Below are positions 33,928-43,632 of a DNA stretch of 64,000 nt, piece after piece. Under the pieces are notes generated by a model. The model was given only the letters and a program-made list of their open reading frames with translations. It did no database searches and had not been told where the DNA came from. Each line of letters begins with the position of its first letter. Position 1 is the stretch's first letter. Origin of the DNA: Prochlorococcus marinus XMU1408 (lineage in GTDB: Bacteria; Cyanobacteriota; Cyanobacteriia; PCC-6307; Cyanobiaceae); NCBI RefSeq assembly GCF_003208055.1, contig NZ_QJUE01000001.1:62001-126000 (forward strand), written 5' to 3'. Position numbers and translations under genes: made by a program.

Positions 33928-34342
33928 TTGTTAATGAGTTAAAGGTGTATTGGCTTAGAGGATTTAGTAATTGTTTTACCTTTAGTAAAAATATATCTTC
34001 CTAAAATAGCTTTATTTTTTAGCTATCTTATCCGATATAAGTAGCTTCGTATCTTCTGACCTTATTGATATCGGAGATACGACTTTTGATAATGACACAG
34101 AGATTCTTTCTTTACTAGATAATTTTTAACAAATTCAATCAGGCTTGTAAATGTTTCTATATGAATTGCCCATCGATGCTCCAGTCAAACAAAATACATT
34201 GTTGTTATGTAAGCGAAAAAAATTGAGAAGGTGTTCGCGATGTTTTAAGATATTGAAATACTGTTAACAAAAGTGAATTGCTTTTATGTCTTAAAGTTTG
34301 ACAATCGATTTTCTCTATACCATGAGATTATTTAACTAGTAA
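33928..34342. other. Intergenic region with a doubtful Cys-rich open frame
   Basis: An ATG at 34151 opens 38 codons (to 34267) ending in a basic Cys-rich stretch, CKRKKLRRCSRCFKILKYC. The composition is striking but no RBS is present. Otherwise nothing seen. Confidence 0.3.
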
Positions 34343-34483
34343 GTGCGATTTATAGAGAAGCATAAGCAATGGATTTCTTGGTATCAGAAAAAACTAGGTT
34401 TAAGTGATTATGGATTACTTTGGTTGGTTTTTTTTAAAGGAGTTTTCATAGCTCTAATATTAGAAAAGCTTTTTTTTCAATAG
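34343..34483 (+). CDS. Small membrane protein with GTG start
   Basis: 46 residues from GTG: RFIEKHKQWISWYQKKLGLS then DYGLLWLVFFKGVFIALILE. Two stops lie immediately upstream in frame, so GTG is the only start. The WYQKKLGLSDYGLLW segment precedes a single membrane helix; the pattern seems conserved among picocyanobacterial peptides. Its stop abuts the ATG of the next gene (TAGATG). Confidence 0.65.
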   Translation: MRFIEKHKQWISWYQKKLGLSDYGLLWLVFFKGVFIALILEKLFFQ

Positions 34484-34687
34484 ATGTTTAATACAGATGC
34501 TCTATTCGAATATCTAAGTTCGGCAGAGGGTCTTAATAAAATTATTTTAGGGATTATTATACTTGGTGCTATTAATGTAATCTTTATAACTTATAGCGTT
34601 AAGTCTACCTATGGAATAGCAAAAAAAGAGAGAGAAAAACTAAAAATTCAACAAGCTAAGATTGACAAATTATATCCGAGAAAGTAA
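34484..34687 (+). CDS. Small membrane protein, second gene of a pair
   Basis: 67 residues with one helix (KIILGIIILGAINVIFITYSV), then a basic coiled helix (IAKKEREKLKIQQAKIDKLY). It starts directly after the previous stop, so translation must be coupled. Confidence 0.65.
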   Translation: MFNTDALFEYLSSAEGLNKIILGIIILGAINVIFITYSVKSTYGIAKKEREKLKIQQAKIDKLYPRK

Positions 34688-34882
34688 TAGTATAAATATC
34701 ACTATTTAGCTTTTTAAGGAAAACATCATGTGGTAGAGGCCGAAAAATTAAATTATGTGCTTTGTCTAAAGAAAATTTACTGTATATATCTGAATTGATA
34801 GCTTTGCCCCTTTATGTATAGTTGGTTTTGCACTGTAATTTTTGCTGGATTTAGAATAGGAAATATGAGTATATTAATTTGA

Positions 34883-35416
34883 TTATTGAATTTCGCATTG
34901 TAGCTCCGCTAGAGCTTCATTTGGAAGCCCAAGAAAGGTATCTAAAAATTTATTTCCAGTAGGAGGGATTATTGCAATGCCTACAAGTTTTGTTTTACCA
35001 TTTTTTTGTAGGCTAAGACCTTTACCTTGATGCAACTGTCCTTTTACTTGGCCTGTTTGAAGTAAGGTTTTAACTAATAAATCGGGGAATTTAATCACAC
35101 TACCAATGCTCAAAACAAATTTGGATTCAAATTCCAATAACACTTCTCCAGAGTTGTTATCAACACTTCCTTCAAGTTTATCCATAGACATCGAAATTTT
35201 TATGCCTGGGGGCAATGGTAGAGATAAAAATTTTGTTGTTTGTGAAGTAAGGGGAGGTATTGAAAATGTTTCAGATGAAAAGCTCACGTAGCGCTTATTA
35301 TTTGTCTTCTTGGTGGGAACTAATGTCGCTTTCCCCCCCCCTCCCACAGCGTTGTAGCTAAATTTGGGATATGAACCAATTTTTAATTGACATTCATCTA
35401 AACTTTTTAAGTACAT
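34883..35416 (-). CDS. Conserved cyanobacterial-type hypothetical protein
   Basis: 177 residues, soluble, beta-rich. Begins MYLKSLDECQLKIGSYPKFS and includes SIPPLTSQTTKFLSLPLPPG and GLPNEALAELQCEIQ. It looks like a lipid-binding or SRPBCC-style protein of photosynthetic organisms, but I cannot assign it firmly. The codons for VGGGGK contain a run of nine G (C on the plus strand, 35333-35341), a possible slippage site. Confidence 0.6.
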   Translation of the reverse strand: MYLKSLDECQLKIGSYPKFSYNAVGGGGKATLVPTKKTNNKRYVSFSSETFSIPPLTSQTTKFLSLPLPPGIKISMSMDKLEGSVDNNSGEVLLEFESKFVLSIGSVIKFPDLLVKTLLQTGQVKGQLHQGKGLSLQKNGKTKLVGIAIIPPTGNKFLDTFLGLPNEALAELQCEIQ

Positions 35417-35764
35417 AGGCTAATAAATAATTTTTTGTGCATAGTTTAATAGATATCAAGTTTTCAATTATCTGAAATAATAGTCTTAGTGTAGTCATTC
35501 ATAGTATAGAAATAATAAAGAGTTGTAGCCATTGATATGTACCTGCTAAATATATTGCATGGAAACCAGACAAGTCGTTTTTACCAGTTTAAAGTAAATT
35601 TTAATTGAAGTTTAATAGGATAGCTACTATTTTTATACTTAATTTTAGCTATGTGCCTATTTGCTACAGTTGAATTTTTCATTTAATCTTTATGTTCATT
35701 TGGCCATTCCACATATGATTTGAAGACTATGTAAATTACAATAAAGAATTAAATCATATTATTG
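35417..35764. other. Divergent promoter region, no gene
   Basis: AT-rich, no open frame. The two flanking genes diverge, so both promoters should lie here; no clear motif pair was identified. Confidence 0.4.
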
Positions 35765-36073
35765 ATGTCTGCAAACTTAACTCCAGATTGGTCTTCAGAA
35801 TTTGAACACTATAAGCAATTATCTAGAAAAGTAGTTACGAAAGAAGATATAATTAATTTTTTTGATCAGAATCAGAAAGCCTTTTATCTTGATAACTTTT
35901 CTTCGAGCTGGGGTAAGATGATGGAAGCTTATGAAACCAAAGAGAGTTTAAGTGCAGAGCAATTAAATAAACTTGAAGAAATGCAATGGATTGCTATGCC
36001 TGAATCATTAAAACTTTTTGCTTATGATTTTTGTATTAAGAACGGATTTTGTTTTACTGGGACGTCAAGGTAA
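35765..36073 (+). CDS. Hypothetical soluble protein
   Basis: 102 residues from MSANLTPDWSSEFEHYKQLS; ATG chosen over the TTG one codon upstream. Helical, acidic, with Trp residues (SSSWGKMMEAYE, EEMQWIAMPESLKLFAYDFC). Not recognised. Confidence 0.6.
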   Translation: MSANLTPDWSSEFEHYKQLSRKVVTKEDIINFFDQNQKAFYLDNFSSSWGKMMEAYETKESLSAEQLNKLEEMQWIAMPESLKLFAYDFCIKNGFCFTGTSR

Positions 36074-36383
36074 AATAATATTTAATACCTTTACAGATTT
36101 AGTACTAGATAAGTAAGAATATATAATTAAGTTTTTTATTTTACACAAATAGTTTTAAAAAATATAAGTAGAAAAGTACATTTTAGTAAACTTATGAAAT
36201 TGAGTAAATAGAAGTATAATATATAAACTCATAGTAATATTCGATATCGATGTATTGAGGACTAAAGTTCAAATCTCTGTTTGATAGTAATTGATATATT
36301 GCTTTTCTAAGCTTGTAATTTTATAGTTTATTAAGTTACTTATAGGAATAAAAAAATTATTAGAGATTTCAATCATATTAGCT
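36074..36383. other. Intergenic region between convergent genes
   Basis: No open frame or structure noticed; A+T very high. Confidence 0.4.
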
Positions 36384-36590
36384 TCATCGCTCTTTCTTTC
36401 TATCTTTTAACCTTTCTCTATTAGTAAGCCATGATTTAAAGTTTTCATCTTCTAGCTTCTCTCTCCACTCTTTAGAGGATATAGGTAGTTTGGTTTGCTT
36501 CTTCTGTATCCTGATTTTTTTAAATGTTAAATATAAATTTAGATAAGCAGCTATTACTAAAAGAAAAAGAAAAATGGTATTGATATTCAT
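36384..36590 (-). CDS. Small single-pass membrane protein
   Basis: 68 residues: helix INTIFLFLLVIAAYLNLYLT, then a strongly charged tail (EWREKLEDENFKSWLTNRER, LKDRKKER). Topology N-out or signal-anchor. Not recognised. Confidence 0.55.
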   Translation of the reverse strand: MNINTIFLFLLVIAAYLNLYLTFKKIRIQKKQTKLPISSKEWREKLEDENFKSWLTNRERLKDRKKER

Positions 36591-36663
36591 TTGCTCTTGA
36601 CTTTAAATATGTGAGAATTCATATTATGGAGTCATACTATAGCCATTAGCAATAGAACAAGAC

Positions 36664-37029
36664 ATGTTGCAAAAAAACGTTTTAGGCACAGAGCTTAAGT
36701 CATGTAGTTGTAATCCTATGACTGGATGGTATCGAGATGGTTCATGTAGAACTGATAGCTCTGATTATGGAAGGCATACTGTTTGTGCTGTGATGACGGA
36801 TCAATTTCTTTCATATAGTCAAGCTCAAGGGAATGATCTTTCTACGCCCCAAATAGGATTTCCAGGATTAAAAAAAGGTGATCATTGGTGTCTTTGTGCT
36901 CCTAGATGGAAAGAAGCATTTGAGGATGGTATGGCTCCTTTAATTAATCTTGAAGCAACAGAAGAGAGTACATTAAAAATTATTGACTTAGAAATATTAA
37001 TGAAGTTTTCTCATAACAATAATTCATGA
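36664..37029 (+). CDS. DUF2237 family protein
   Basis: 121 residues. Nearly all blocks of the family are present: NVLGTELKSCSCNPMTGWYR, DGSC, HTVCAVMTDQFLSYSQAQGN, DLSTPQIGFPGLKKGD and WCLCAPRWKEA. Five conserved Cys suggest metal or redox chemistry, but the biochemical role of DUF2237 is unknown. The length is typical. Confidence 0.9.
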   Translation: MLQKNVLGTELKSCSCNPMTGWYRDGSCRTDSSDYGRHTVCAVMTDQFLSYSQAQGNDLSTPQIGFPGLKKGDHWCLCAPRWKEAFEDGMAPLINLEATEESTLKIIDLEILMKFSHNNNS

Positions 37030-37403
37030 TAAGTCATATTTATATTCACAAATCAAACTTTTGGAATTGATTTTATAAGGCTTTGATTCCAGAAATAAAA
37101 TAATGAATATTATTAATAACTTTATTTCATAGAGCCTAAAGAAAAGATGAGCTTCATTTTACAATTTCTCATTAGCCATGTAGTAATTAAGTGATCTCAT
37201 TAAATCTTCTCAGAGTATATGACTTGAATCTATTAGTTAAGAGGATCACTAAAGTGAAATAGATAGAATCAATTAAATGAAAGTTTATAAATCATCTCAG
37301 TATATAAAATACTCGAATGTAGTTTTAAATAAGTTTAATTTTTTTCCAAATACCTTGCACTTTATTTATTACTAGCTAGAAATAAAAAAATATACTTGCT
37401 TAT
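37030..37403. other. Intergenic region, nothing definite
   Basis: No gene-like frame. TTGATTTTATAAGGC near 37070 might be promoter-like, but AT richness makes such matches common. Confidence 0.35.
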
Positions 37404-37706
37404 ATGTTAAGTACTTCTTCACGTCTTCGAATACAAGAGATATTATGCAGGATAGCGATGAGGAAAGAAGTAACTCTTGAAGAAAGAATTTATATCAATA
37501 AATATGCATCGAGGTATTCAAATGTTTCTGCTTGGTTAAGAAAAGCCTCTAATCTTCAAAGACAAAAACTTAGCTCTAATCCAATAGATGAATTATTAAA
37601 TGGACTTGATTTATGTTCATCTGATCCTCACGCCACATATAATCCAGATCACGATGATCTAGGAGAATGGTTTTCTGGATCACCCTCTTGGGTTAGAAGA
37701 AGCTAG
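37404..37706 (+). CDS. Conserved picocyanobacterial-type hypothetical protein
   Basis: 100 residues. Helical N-terminal half (LRIQEILCRIAMRKEVTLEE), then a conserved-looking end: ELLNGLDLCSSDPHATYNPD, DDLGEWFSGSPSWVRRS. The tail resembles short hypotheticals I associate with marine Synechococcus and Prochlorococcus. Function unknown. Confidence 0.65.
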   Translation: MLSTSSRLRIQEILCRIAMRKEVTLEERIYINKYASRYSNVSAWLRKASNLQRQKLSSNPIDELLNGLDLCSSDPHATYNPDHDDLGEWFSGSPSWVRRS

Positions 37707-37767
37707 GAAAAAAGTAAAATCAAATTTACAGCTTTTAAAAAGATTTTAAGTTTAATACCCAATCTAA

Positions 37768-38055
37768 TTAAGCAGCTTCTTCTTCTTTATCTTTCTTTTC
37801 TAGTTTAAGTAATTCTATCACATTAGAAGTAATAGGTCCAAAATCATCGTCTTTAGCAGAAGAAATAGAATCTTTCATCAAAAGCTTCACAAGTGCTGTT
37901 AGTGATGATGATAGATACTTTAAGCTATCAAAAATATTACCTAATTCTTTCTTGATTTCTTCTTGATGAATACCTTTACTCATTAATGTTGAGATAGTCC
38001 AACCAGCGAGACCTAGAAGAAGCAGAAAAATAATCGTAATCATAGGAAAAAACAA
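37768..38055 (-). CDS. Small membrane-anchored helical protein
   Basis: 95 residues: N-terminal helix (MITIIFLLLLGLAGWTISTL), an amphipathic region with KELGNIFDSLKYLSSSLTAL, and an acidic/basic tail (LLKLEKKDKEEEAA). Not recognised. Confidence 0.55.
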   Translation of the reverse strand: MFFPMITIIFLLLLGLAGWTISTLMSKGIHQEEIKKELGNIFDSLKYLSSSLTALVKLLMKDSISSAKDDDFGPITSNVIELLKLEKKDKEEEAA

Positions 38056-38119
38056 TACAAATCATGTATATCGATTACTGATAAATAATGCAAGCTGAAA
38101 ACCTATTATTTTTAGAATT

Positions 38120-38347
38120 TTAATAAACTTCAAATATTTCTTTTATATTCCACGAAGTGTTATCAATAATAATATCATTTGATTCTTCTCTATATGCAAA
38201 AAAAGTCCACTCGATCTCTTCAAGGGTAAGAAATAAAAGAATGAACGCTAAAATAGTATGACATATTATAAATCTTATTCCTTCGAGAAAAGTCTTTATA
38301 TCAAAGATTTTTCTTTCACTATAGCTATATGACGTCGAGACAGTCAT
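38120..38347 (-). CDS. Small single-pass membrane protein
   Basis: 75 residues; polar start, helix FIICHTILAFILLFLTLEEI, then an acidic tail. Not recognised; same strand and 64 nt downstream of nothing obvious, so expression is uncertain. Confidence 0.5.
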   Translation of the reverse strand: MTVSTSYSYSERKIFDIKTFLEGIRFIICHTILAFILLFLTLEEIEWTFFAYREESNDIIIDNTSWNIKEIFEVY

Positions 38348-38640
38348 CCTTTAAATGAGTATGAAGTATTTATTTAGGATAAGGAACCCTTTAATTAAGT
38401 CAATAGGAGCAATAGATTATTCAGATGATAAACTTCCAATATTTATGCTATCTTTTTAAAAAGAATGATAAATTAAATTTAAGAACTAAATAATTATTCA
38501 AGTAAGACTAATCAAATCTTTATTACTTAATACTAGTAAATTTTAGTTTTATGATTATTTATATAAATGAGAATTTAACTTACTTACTTCTTACAATGGT
38601 TCTAAGAAACATAAATTAAATTCTGATTGATTCCACTTTA

Positions 38641-39747
38641 TTATAATAATTTAGCCAGTCGGATAGAACTCTTAAGGGCTAATTCTACTCCTTTACAATT
38701 ACCTAAATCAAACCAATCACCGCAAAAACCAATTTTGCTTTTTGATGACCATTGTAATTCTTTAGGAATTAAGCTATTTATAGGTTGTGATGCTCTCCAA
38801 TCCATTTTATCTATTAGCTTTGTTTCTATAAATAAATCAATAAACTTTTGTTTACCATCAAAAATTTCTATCAAATATTTAATAATTTTTTCATGACTCA
38901 TTTCAAGCAATGTCCGATGATAGGAACAGTGTAAGATGATAATCATGGAATCATCGATTTGTTTTTGGAAAATAAGTTTTTCAAAATTTAAATTATCTCT
39001 AATACTTTTTGAAAAGAAAACTTGTAAATACCTTTGATTAAAAATTTTAACCTTGTTAGGATTGGAAACATATAAAATGTAATTTTTTCGCTTAATATAT
39101 TCTATTTTACTCGCTTTTTCTATTAAATAGTCTATCATCTCATCATTCCCTGGTATAAAAGCATCACGAAGTGGTAAAGAATTAACATTAAAAATTTTTA
39201 AACATCTTGGATGTGCTATTAAAGAACTTGATAGCACAAGATTTTTAGATCTAATAACTTTTTCCTCGTTAAGTAATATTCTCCACAAATCATTTTCACG
39301 TTTAAATGACTTAACAAGTGTTTGAAATAAAAAATGGATATTCTTTCGATTAAACGATTGATCTATTATTCCCTCACAAAAATTGATCATAAATGGATAA
39401 CCTCTAAAAATTTCTTTATCTGTAGATAGATTATGTATTTCTCCTATTTCATTTATTAATAGAATATCTTTTGTGATATTTATCAATTTTTTGGATTTAA
39501 TTAATGGGTAAATAAGTTTATTTATATCTTCTGAAAAGTTTTTACTCAGGCTAATTGAAGCTAATCCATGATCAAATTTAAAAATTGTATTTTTTCTTGA
39601 ATTTCTTGTTGTTGATCTACCTCCAACCTTCCTTCCATGTTCAATCAATAGTATAGATGCATCAGAGAATCTTTTATTTAAGCATGATGCAAAAGTGCAT
39701 CCAGATATTCCAGCACCTATAACTACAAAATCATAAACATTATTCAT
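38641..39747 (-). CDS. FAD-dependent oxidoreductase (renalase/amine-oxidase-like)
   Basis: 368 residues. N-terminal dinucleotide-binding fold DFVVIGAGISGCTFASCLNK, followed by the ribose-binding LLIEHGRKVGGRSTTRN (the GGR-T-R motif of the NAD(P)/FAD-dependent oxidoreductases related to renalase). The C-terminal FAD block is GFCGDWFDLGNCKGVELALK. The substrate domain between is diverged and AT-rich. The ATG overlaps the upstream stop by one base, suggesting an operon with the secreted protein before it. Confidence 0.82.
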   Translation of the reverse strand: MNNVYDFVVIGAGISGCTFASCLNKRFSDASILLIEHGRKVGGRSTTRNSRKNTIFKFDHGLASISLSKNFSEDINKLIYPLIKSKKLINITKDILLINEIGEIHNLSTDKEIFRGYPFMINFCEGIIDQSFNRKNIHFLFQTLVKSFKRENDLWRILLNEEKVIRSKNLVLSSSLIAHPRCLKIFNVNSLPLRDAFIPGNDEMIDYLIEKASKIEYIKRKNYILYVSNPNKVKIFNQRYLQVFFSKSIRDNLNFEKLIFQKQIDDSMIIILHCSYHRTLLEMSHEKIIKYLIEIFDGKQKFIDLFIETKLIDKMDWRASQPINSLIPKELQWSSKSKIGFCGDWFDLGNCKGVELALKSSIRLAKLL

Positions 39748-40118
39748 TAATGTGGCAAATATAAACTTCGATTACTTGCTATTTCTCCCTCCTCTTCAAA
39801 GAACTCTTTTAAATTATTCTCTTCAGTTTCTGAAATATATTCACCACAATCTTCTCTTATTATTGTTATTGTATACTCCCAAAGATTTTTGATAAACTTT
39901 TCATCATCTGGAAAGGCTACAAATTTTAGATATGTATTATTTAAAGCAAATTCACTTGAGGAATCTGAGGAGAAACCCTCTTTTTTGGCCTCGCAAAACT
40001 TGTTTGCAAATCTTTTACCTACAGCGTTTTGAGCTGATGTTAAGTCTAACTCGATAGCTTGTAGTGATGATGAGTGAACAAGTGAAAAAATAAATAATGC
40101 TAAAACGATAATTTTCAA
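39747..40118 (-). CDS. Secreted hypothetical protein
   Basis: 123 residues. Signal peptide MKIIVLALFIFSLVHSSSLQ, with likely cleavage near AIE. The mature part is acidic with two Cys (NKFCEAKKEG, REDCGEY), probably a disulfide. It resembles small exported cyanobacterial proteins of unknown role. Confidence 0.65.
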   Translation of the reverse strand: MKIIVLALFIFSLVHSSSLQAIELDLTSAQNAVGKRFANKFCEAKKEGFSSDSSSEFALNNTYLKFVAFPDDEKFIKNLWEYTITIIREDCGEYISETEENNLKEFFEEEGEIASNRSLYLPH

Positions 40119-40493
40119 TAATTTTTATAGTCTGATTCTATTATATATATAATTGATAAAAGTGAGAGATTGTATTTCATCTAATCATAATTAGCCTAGG
40201 ATCAATCTTTATTTAGGTTATTTAAGTTATTGAAATATTCTGATAGTTTATGAGAAATTAAATCCTTCACGTCTTTCTCTTAGAAATAAGCGTGCAATTA
40301 TTTTCAAAACTCTCTCAATCAAATATTTTTGTATTTCTAATCATTTTTTTAGTTCATGATTTTTATCAGTCGTGATTAAACTATCCTTAGACTAATTTGC
40401 CTAAATATATTAAGCATGAAATACTTATACATAGCTTTAGAAATTATTTTATATGTTTACTTTCTGGTTAAATAATAACTGTATATATTTTAG
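40119..40493. other. Intergenic region, possible 19-residue peptide only
   Basis: A frame at 40418 (MKYLYIALEIILYVYFLVK) is a bare hydrophobic helix without an RBS; too short to call. Otherwise AT-rich, no structure. Confidence 0.35.
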
Positions 40494-40700
40494 TTAATAC
40501 TCAGTTGTTGGTTTACTTTCTCCCTCTTTTATCTCAAGTTCTATAATATCATAATATGGACGATCGTCGTAGTCTGCATCTGAGCAGCAGAGGTCTTCAT
40601 ATATATTAGCTAATAAATCATAAGCTTCGTCGTAGCTTTCAAATGATTGAATAGTTATATCATCTATTTCGCCATCTATTCTTTTTATTTGGTATTTCAT
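40494..40700 (-). CDS. Small acidic protein
   Basis: 68 residues starting MKYQIKRIDGEIDDITIQSF, with a strand-helix-strand look and DEAYDLLANIYEDLCCSDAD followed by YDIIELEIKEGE. Such folds occur in small cyanobacterial orphan proteins; no name. Confidence 0.6.
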   Translation of the reverse strand: MKYQIKRIDGEIDDITIQSFESYDEAYDLLANIYEDLCCSDADYDDRPYYDIIELEIKEGESKPTTEY

Positions 40701-41223
40701 CTTAGATCTTTCGAGTTAAATTAGTACAAGTTTGTAGCTTAATTTCTCATTGATGAGTTTTATTTCTCGATTTAGAAATAATAACATTTAATTCAACTTC
40801 CATTTATTATTTAAGAGATTTTACTTTTGAATGAATAGTTGGATCTGTGAATATTTAGATGGTTATGAGAGATTTTTCTCTTTACTAAATTAGATCAGTC
40901 CAGATCAACGTATGAATGACTTTTACTGACATCACCTTAAGTGTTCGAGCTTGCGAGATTCATTAAGTATAGTACACTAGTATTACCTGTGTTTCTTCGT
41001 TAGATGGAAGTTCTTTCTTTTCTTTTAGTTTTGCAAAGTATTCTTATCATTACTTCTGGTATTGGCTCTTCGACTTCGCTATCTAATTAGATCTTGTTGA
41101 TCCGATAAATTTGCTATCTATCATGAAACTCAAGTTTAGTCTCCGAATGTTTGATCATGTTCGGTCTTCTTTTCTCGATTAGACGTTTTTATAACTATGT
41201 TTGTATTTTATTAATTACTTTTA
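40701..41223. other. Intergenic region upstream of hli relic
   Basis: No gene-like frame in 520 nt. It is less AT-rich than the other gaps (about 41000-41180) and may be decayed coding sequence. No alignment to anything else in the window was noticed. Confidence 0.4.
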
Positions 41224-41586
<363 letters not shown>

Positions 41587-41902
41587 TTAAATGTTGTTAG
41601 GACTTGAGTCTTAGGCACTTAAATTTTTTAGTGTGATTAAAATCTGAATTTATCCTGATTTATTTTATTGTTTCAACCCTCATATCTTTTAATTATTTTT
41701 TCGAATACCTTGGCAAGGTAGTACTAGGTGTCTTTAGTAAGGGATGTATTTTAGATTTATTCATGCTCCATTAAATGTTTACCAGGCTTTTAGAGCTCAA
41801 GGTAGTCAAATCTTTTTATTTTCCAAAGTTGTTATCTTATTTACCGACATAGATCATTTTTGGACTATTATTTGATTATGTTTATTTTACGGAGGTGATC
41901 CA
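41587..41902. other. Intergenic region before small TTG-start gene
   Basis: No supported gene; a 25-codon frame at about 41778 is without RBS. Confidence 0.35.
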
Positions 41903-42004
41903 TTGTCGCATCTACCAATCGGTCAAGAGTCAATGGAAAAAAGAAAAATATTCTTTTCTGTTGCTCCTGCCTTGAAAGGTTTTATAATTAATAGATTTAT
42001 ATAG
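41903..42004 (+). CDS. 33-residue peptide with perfect Shine-Dalgarno and TTG start
   Basis: GGAGGTGATC at 41891-41900 is complementary to the whole 16S rRNA 3' tail, 2 nt before TTG. The peptide is SHLPIGQESMEKRKIFFSVA then PALKGFIINRFI after the initiator. A terminator follows 22 nt after the stop. The site-plus-terminator arrangement argues for a genuine gene, though the spacing is short and no homologue is known to me. Confidence 0.45.
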   Translation: MSHLPIGQESMEKRKIFFSVAPALKGFIINRFI

Positions 42005-42026
42005 TTATCTTTATCTATTAACTATT

Positions 42027-42055
42027 AAGCCAGCTAGTATTAGCTGGCTTTTTTT
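42027..42055 (+). terminator. Rho-independent terminator
   Basis: AAGCCAGCTA GTAT TAGCTGGCTT followed by T5: a perfect 10-bp stem. Confidence 0.9.
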
Positions 42056-42195
42056 GATTCAATCAAATCCATCTTTGGAAGATATCAAACATAAAGCTCT
42101 TATTATTACGTTGACTCGAGATTCTTTCAGATTATCTCTTGATATCTAGTTTAAAAAGGTTAATCTTAAACTAAATAAATTATCCTTTGATTGCT

Positions 42196-42354
42196 ATGTC
42201 TAATGAAGAAAAGATTGAAGTAGCTGAGAAAAGGATAATCGAGTTGAAAACTTTAATTAACCATTGGAAGACAAGTAATATATCCTCAAGAAAATCCACT
42301 GCAGATCTTGTAGAAGCAATTCTTTCTGATAGGCAACAGAGGAGACCTGCATAG
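42196..42354 (+). CDS. Small helical hypothetical protein
   Basis: 52 residues, MSNEEKIEVAEKRIIELKTL... with KSTADLVEAILSDRQQRRPA at the end. Charged and helical; it could be a small coiled coil. No strong RBS. Confidence 0.55.
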   Translation: MSNEEKIEVAEKRIIELKTLINHWKTSNISSRKSTADLVEAILSDRQQRRPA

Positions 42355-42478
42355 GATTGTTGAAAAATATTTTTTTATTAATCTTTTATTACCTTGATGT
42401 AAATAGTGCAACTTATAAATTTTGTGTAAAAAATATAAAATTGGCTATAATATTAAATATTTAAATATACAAAGGAAA

Positions 42479-43018
42479 ATGAAAACTGGGTTTCAGCAAG
42501 ATGTAAAAGAATATTTTTGGAATAAAATTAAAAAAGTTACTAATAGTTTTAGCAATTTAGCAGTTAATAATCTTGGCGATGGTTATGTAAAATGCTTTTG
42601 GGACATTAGCTTTATAGATAATTTTAGAATCGAATTTAGTAAAAGTTGCTTTTATGCCATTAGATTATATGACATAACTAATAATAGAGATAAAAATAAT
42701 TCTACTTGTATCATGAAAGAAATTCAGGTAAGTAAATATCAATCTTCTGTTTTAGCTCCTATTCCTATTAATAAAGGCGTTTATTATTTTGAGTTTGGTT
42801 TCCGTAAGAGGAATGGCGATTGGAGAAAAATTGCGGATCAACAATTGAACTTGGGGTTTAGAATAATCAAAGTTTTCCAATCCTTCGAAAATGATAATTG
42901 GTTTAATAGTTCTATAAATACAAGAAAATATAATAATTTAACTCCTCATGAAGAGGCTTATCAACTTTCATTTAAAGCCCCCATTGGCGGTTCAGATGAA
43001 ATATCTGAATACAGGTGA
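42479..43018 (+). CDS. DUF4912-like protein
   Basis: 179 residues from MKTGFQQDVKEYF (AAGGAA upstream; a GTG-started form 19 codons longer is less likely). It has the DUF4912 flavour: GDGYVKCFWDISF, CFYAIRLYDIT, an acidic middle, and GVYYFEFGFRKRNGDWRKIA. These proteins have a beta-sandwich like carbohydrate-binding or cell-surface modules; the role is unknown. Confidence 0.55.
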   Translation: MKTGFQQDVKEYFWNKIKKVTNSFSNLAVNNLGDGYVKCFWDISFIDNFRIEFSKSCFYAIRLYDITNNRDKNNSTCIMKEIQVSKYQSSVLAPIPINKGVYYFEFGFRKRNGDWRKIADQQLNLGFRIIKVFQSFENDNWFNSSINTRKYNNLTPHEEAYQLSFKAPIGGSDEISEYR

Positions 43019-43111
43019 AATTTAGATATTAAAAAAATTATAAATTCATATTTATGTTTATAGTTTGACTTTTTTTTAGTTATAATATAAATAATTAATT
43101 TATATTTAGAT

Positions 43112-43522
43112 ATGATGAAAGAGAACTTCCCATTTATACAAACTTTGAAAAATCAAGAATTCAGCAAGATTGATATTGATCAAATTCTTAATTATTTAGA
43201 GACTTTAGATTATGATTTAAGTAAAACTATATACATTGGAGAGATTCTTTCTAAAAATGAAAGGTTAGCAAAATATTTTTTTTTTAGAGATAAATTAAGA
43301 ATGACTGATTATTCTTATGATGAGAAATTATATTTAAATGAGATTCTAGATCAATGTATTGATTGGGCTGAGTTTTGGCGATTACTTGTTATTAGGAAGG
43401 GCTTTTGTTGTATTAGGTTGTCAGGCGAATTGCTTAATAAAAAAAGATATATCTTTTTGTCTGGTCCTAATATACTTTCGAAAATTTCTCCTGATTTATC
43501 ACACTCAATATATGAGGATTGA
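43112..43522 (+). CDS. Hypothetical protein, paralogue of the gene at 26.9 kb
   Basis: 136 residues (MMK start, either Met possible). It shares with 26888-27373 the spacing of DIDQILNYLE, YIGEILSKNERLAKYFF, LNEILDQCIDWAEFWRLL, GFCCIRLSGELLNKKRYIFL and SGPN. It lacks the longer tail. A two-member family within 16 kb; unknown function, soluble. Confidence 0.7.
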   Translation: MMKENFPFIQTLKNQEFSKIDIDQILNYLETLDYDLSKTIYIGEILSKNERLAKYFFFRDKLRMTDYSYDEKLYLNEILDQCIDWAEFWRLLVIRKGFCCIRLSGELLNKKRYIFLSGPNILSKISPDLSHSIYED

Positions 43523-43632
43523 TCATATTTTTTGACTGTTTACTATTTACTAGACAAGGGTCTGATTTTGTATCAATTCAACTAAATTATTTTATTCTGA
43601 TTTTTTTGTTTTAGTCTTGTTGGAGCTTTAGG

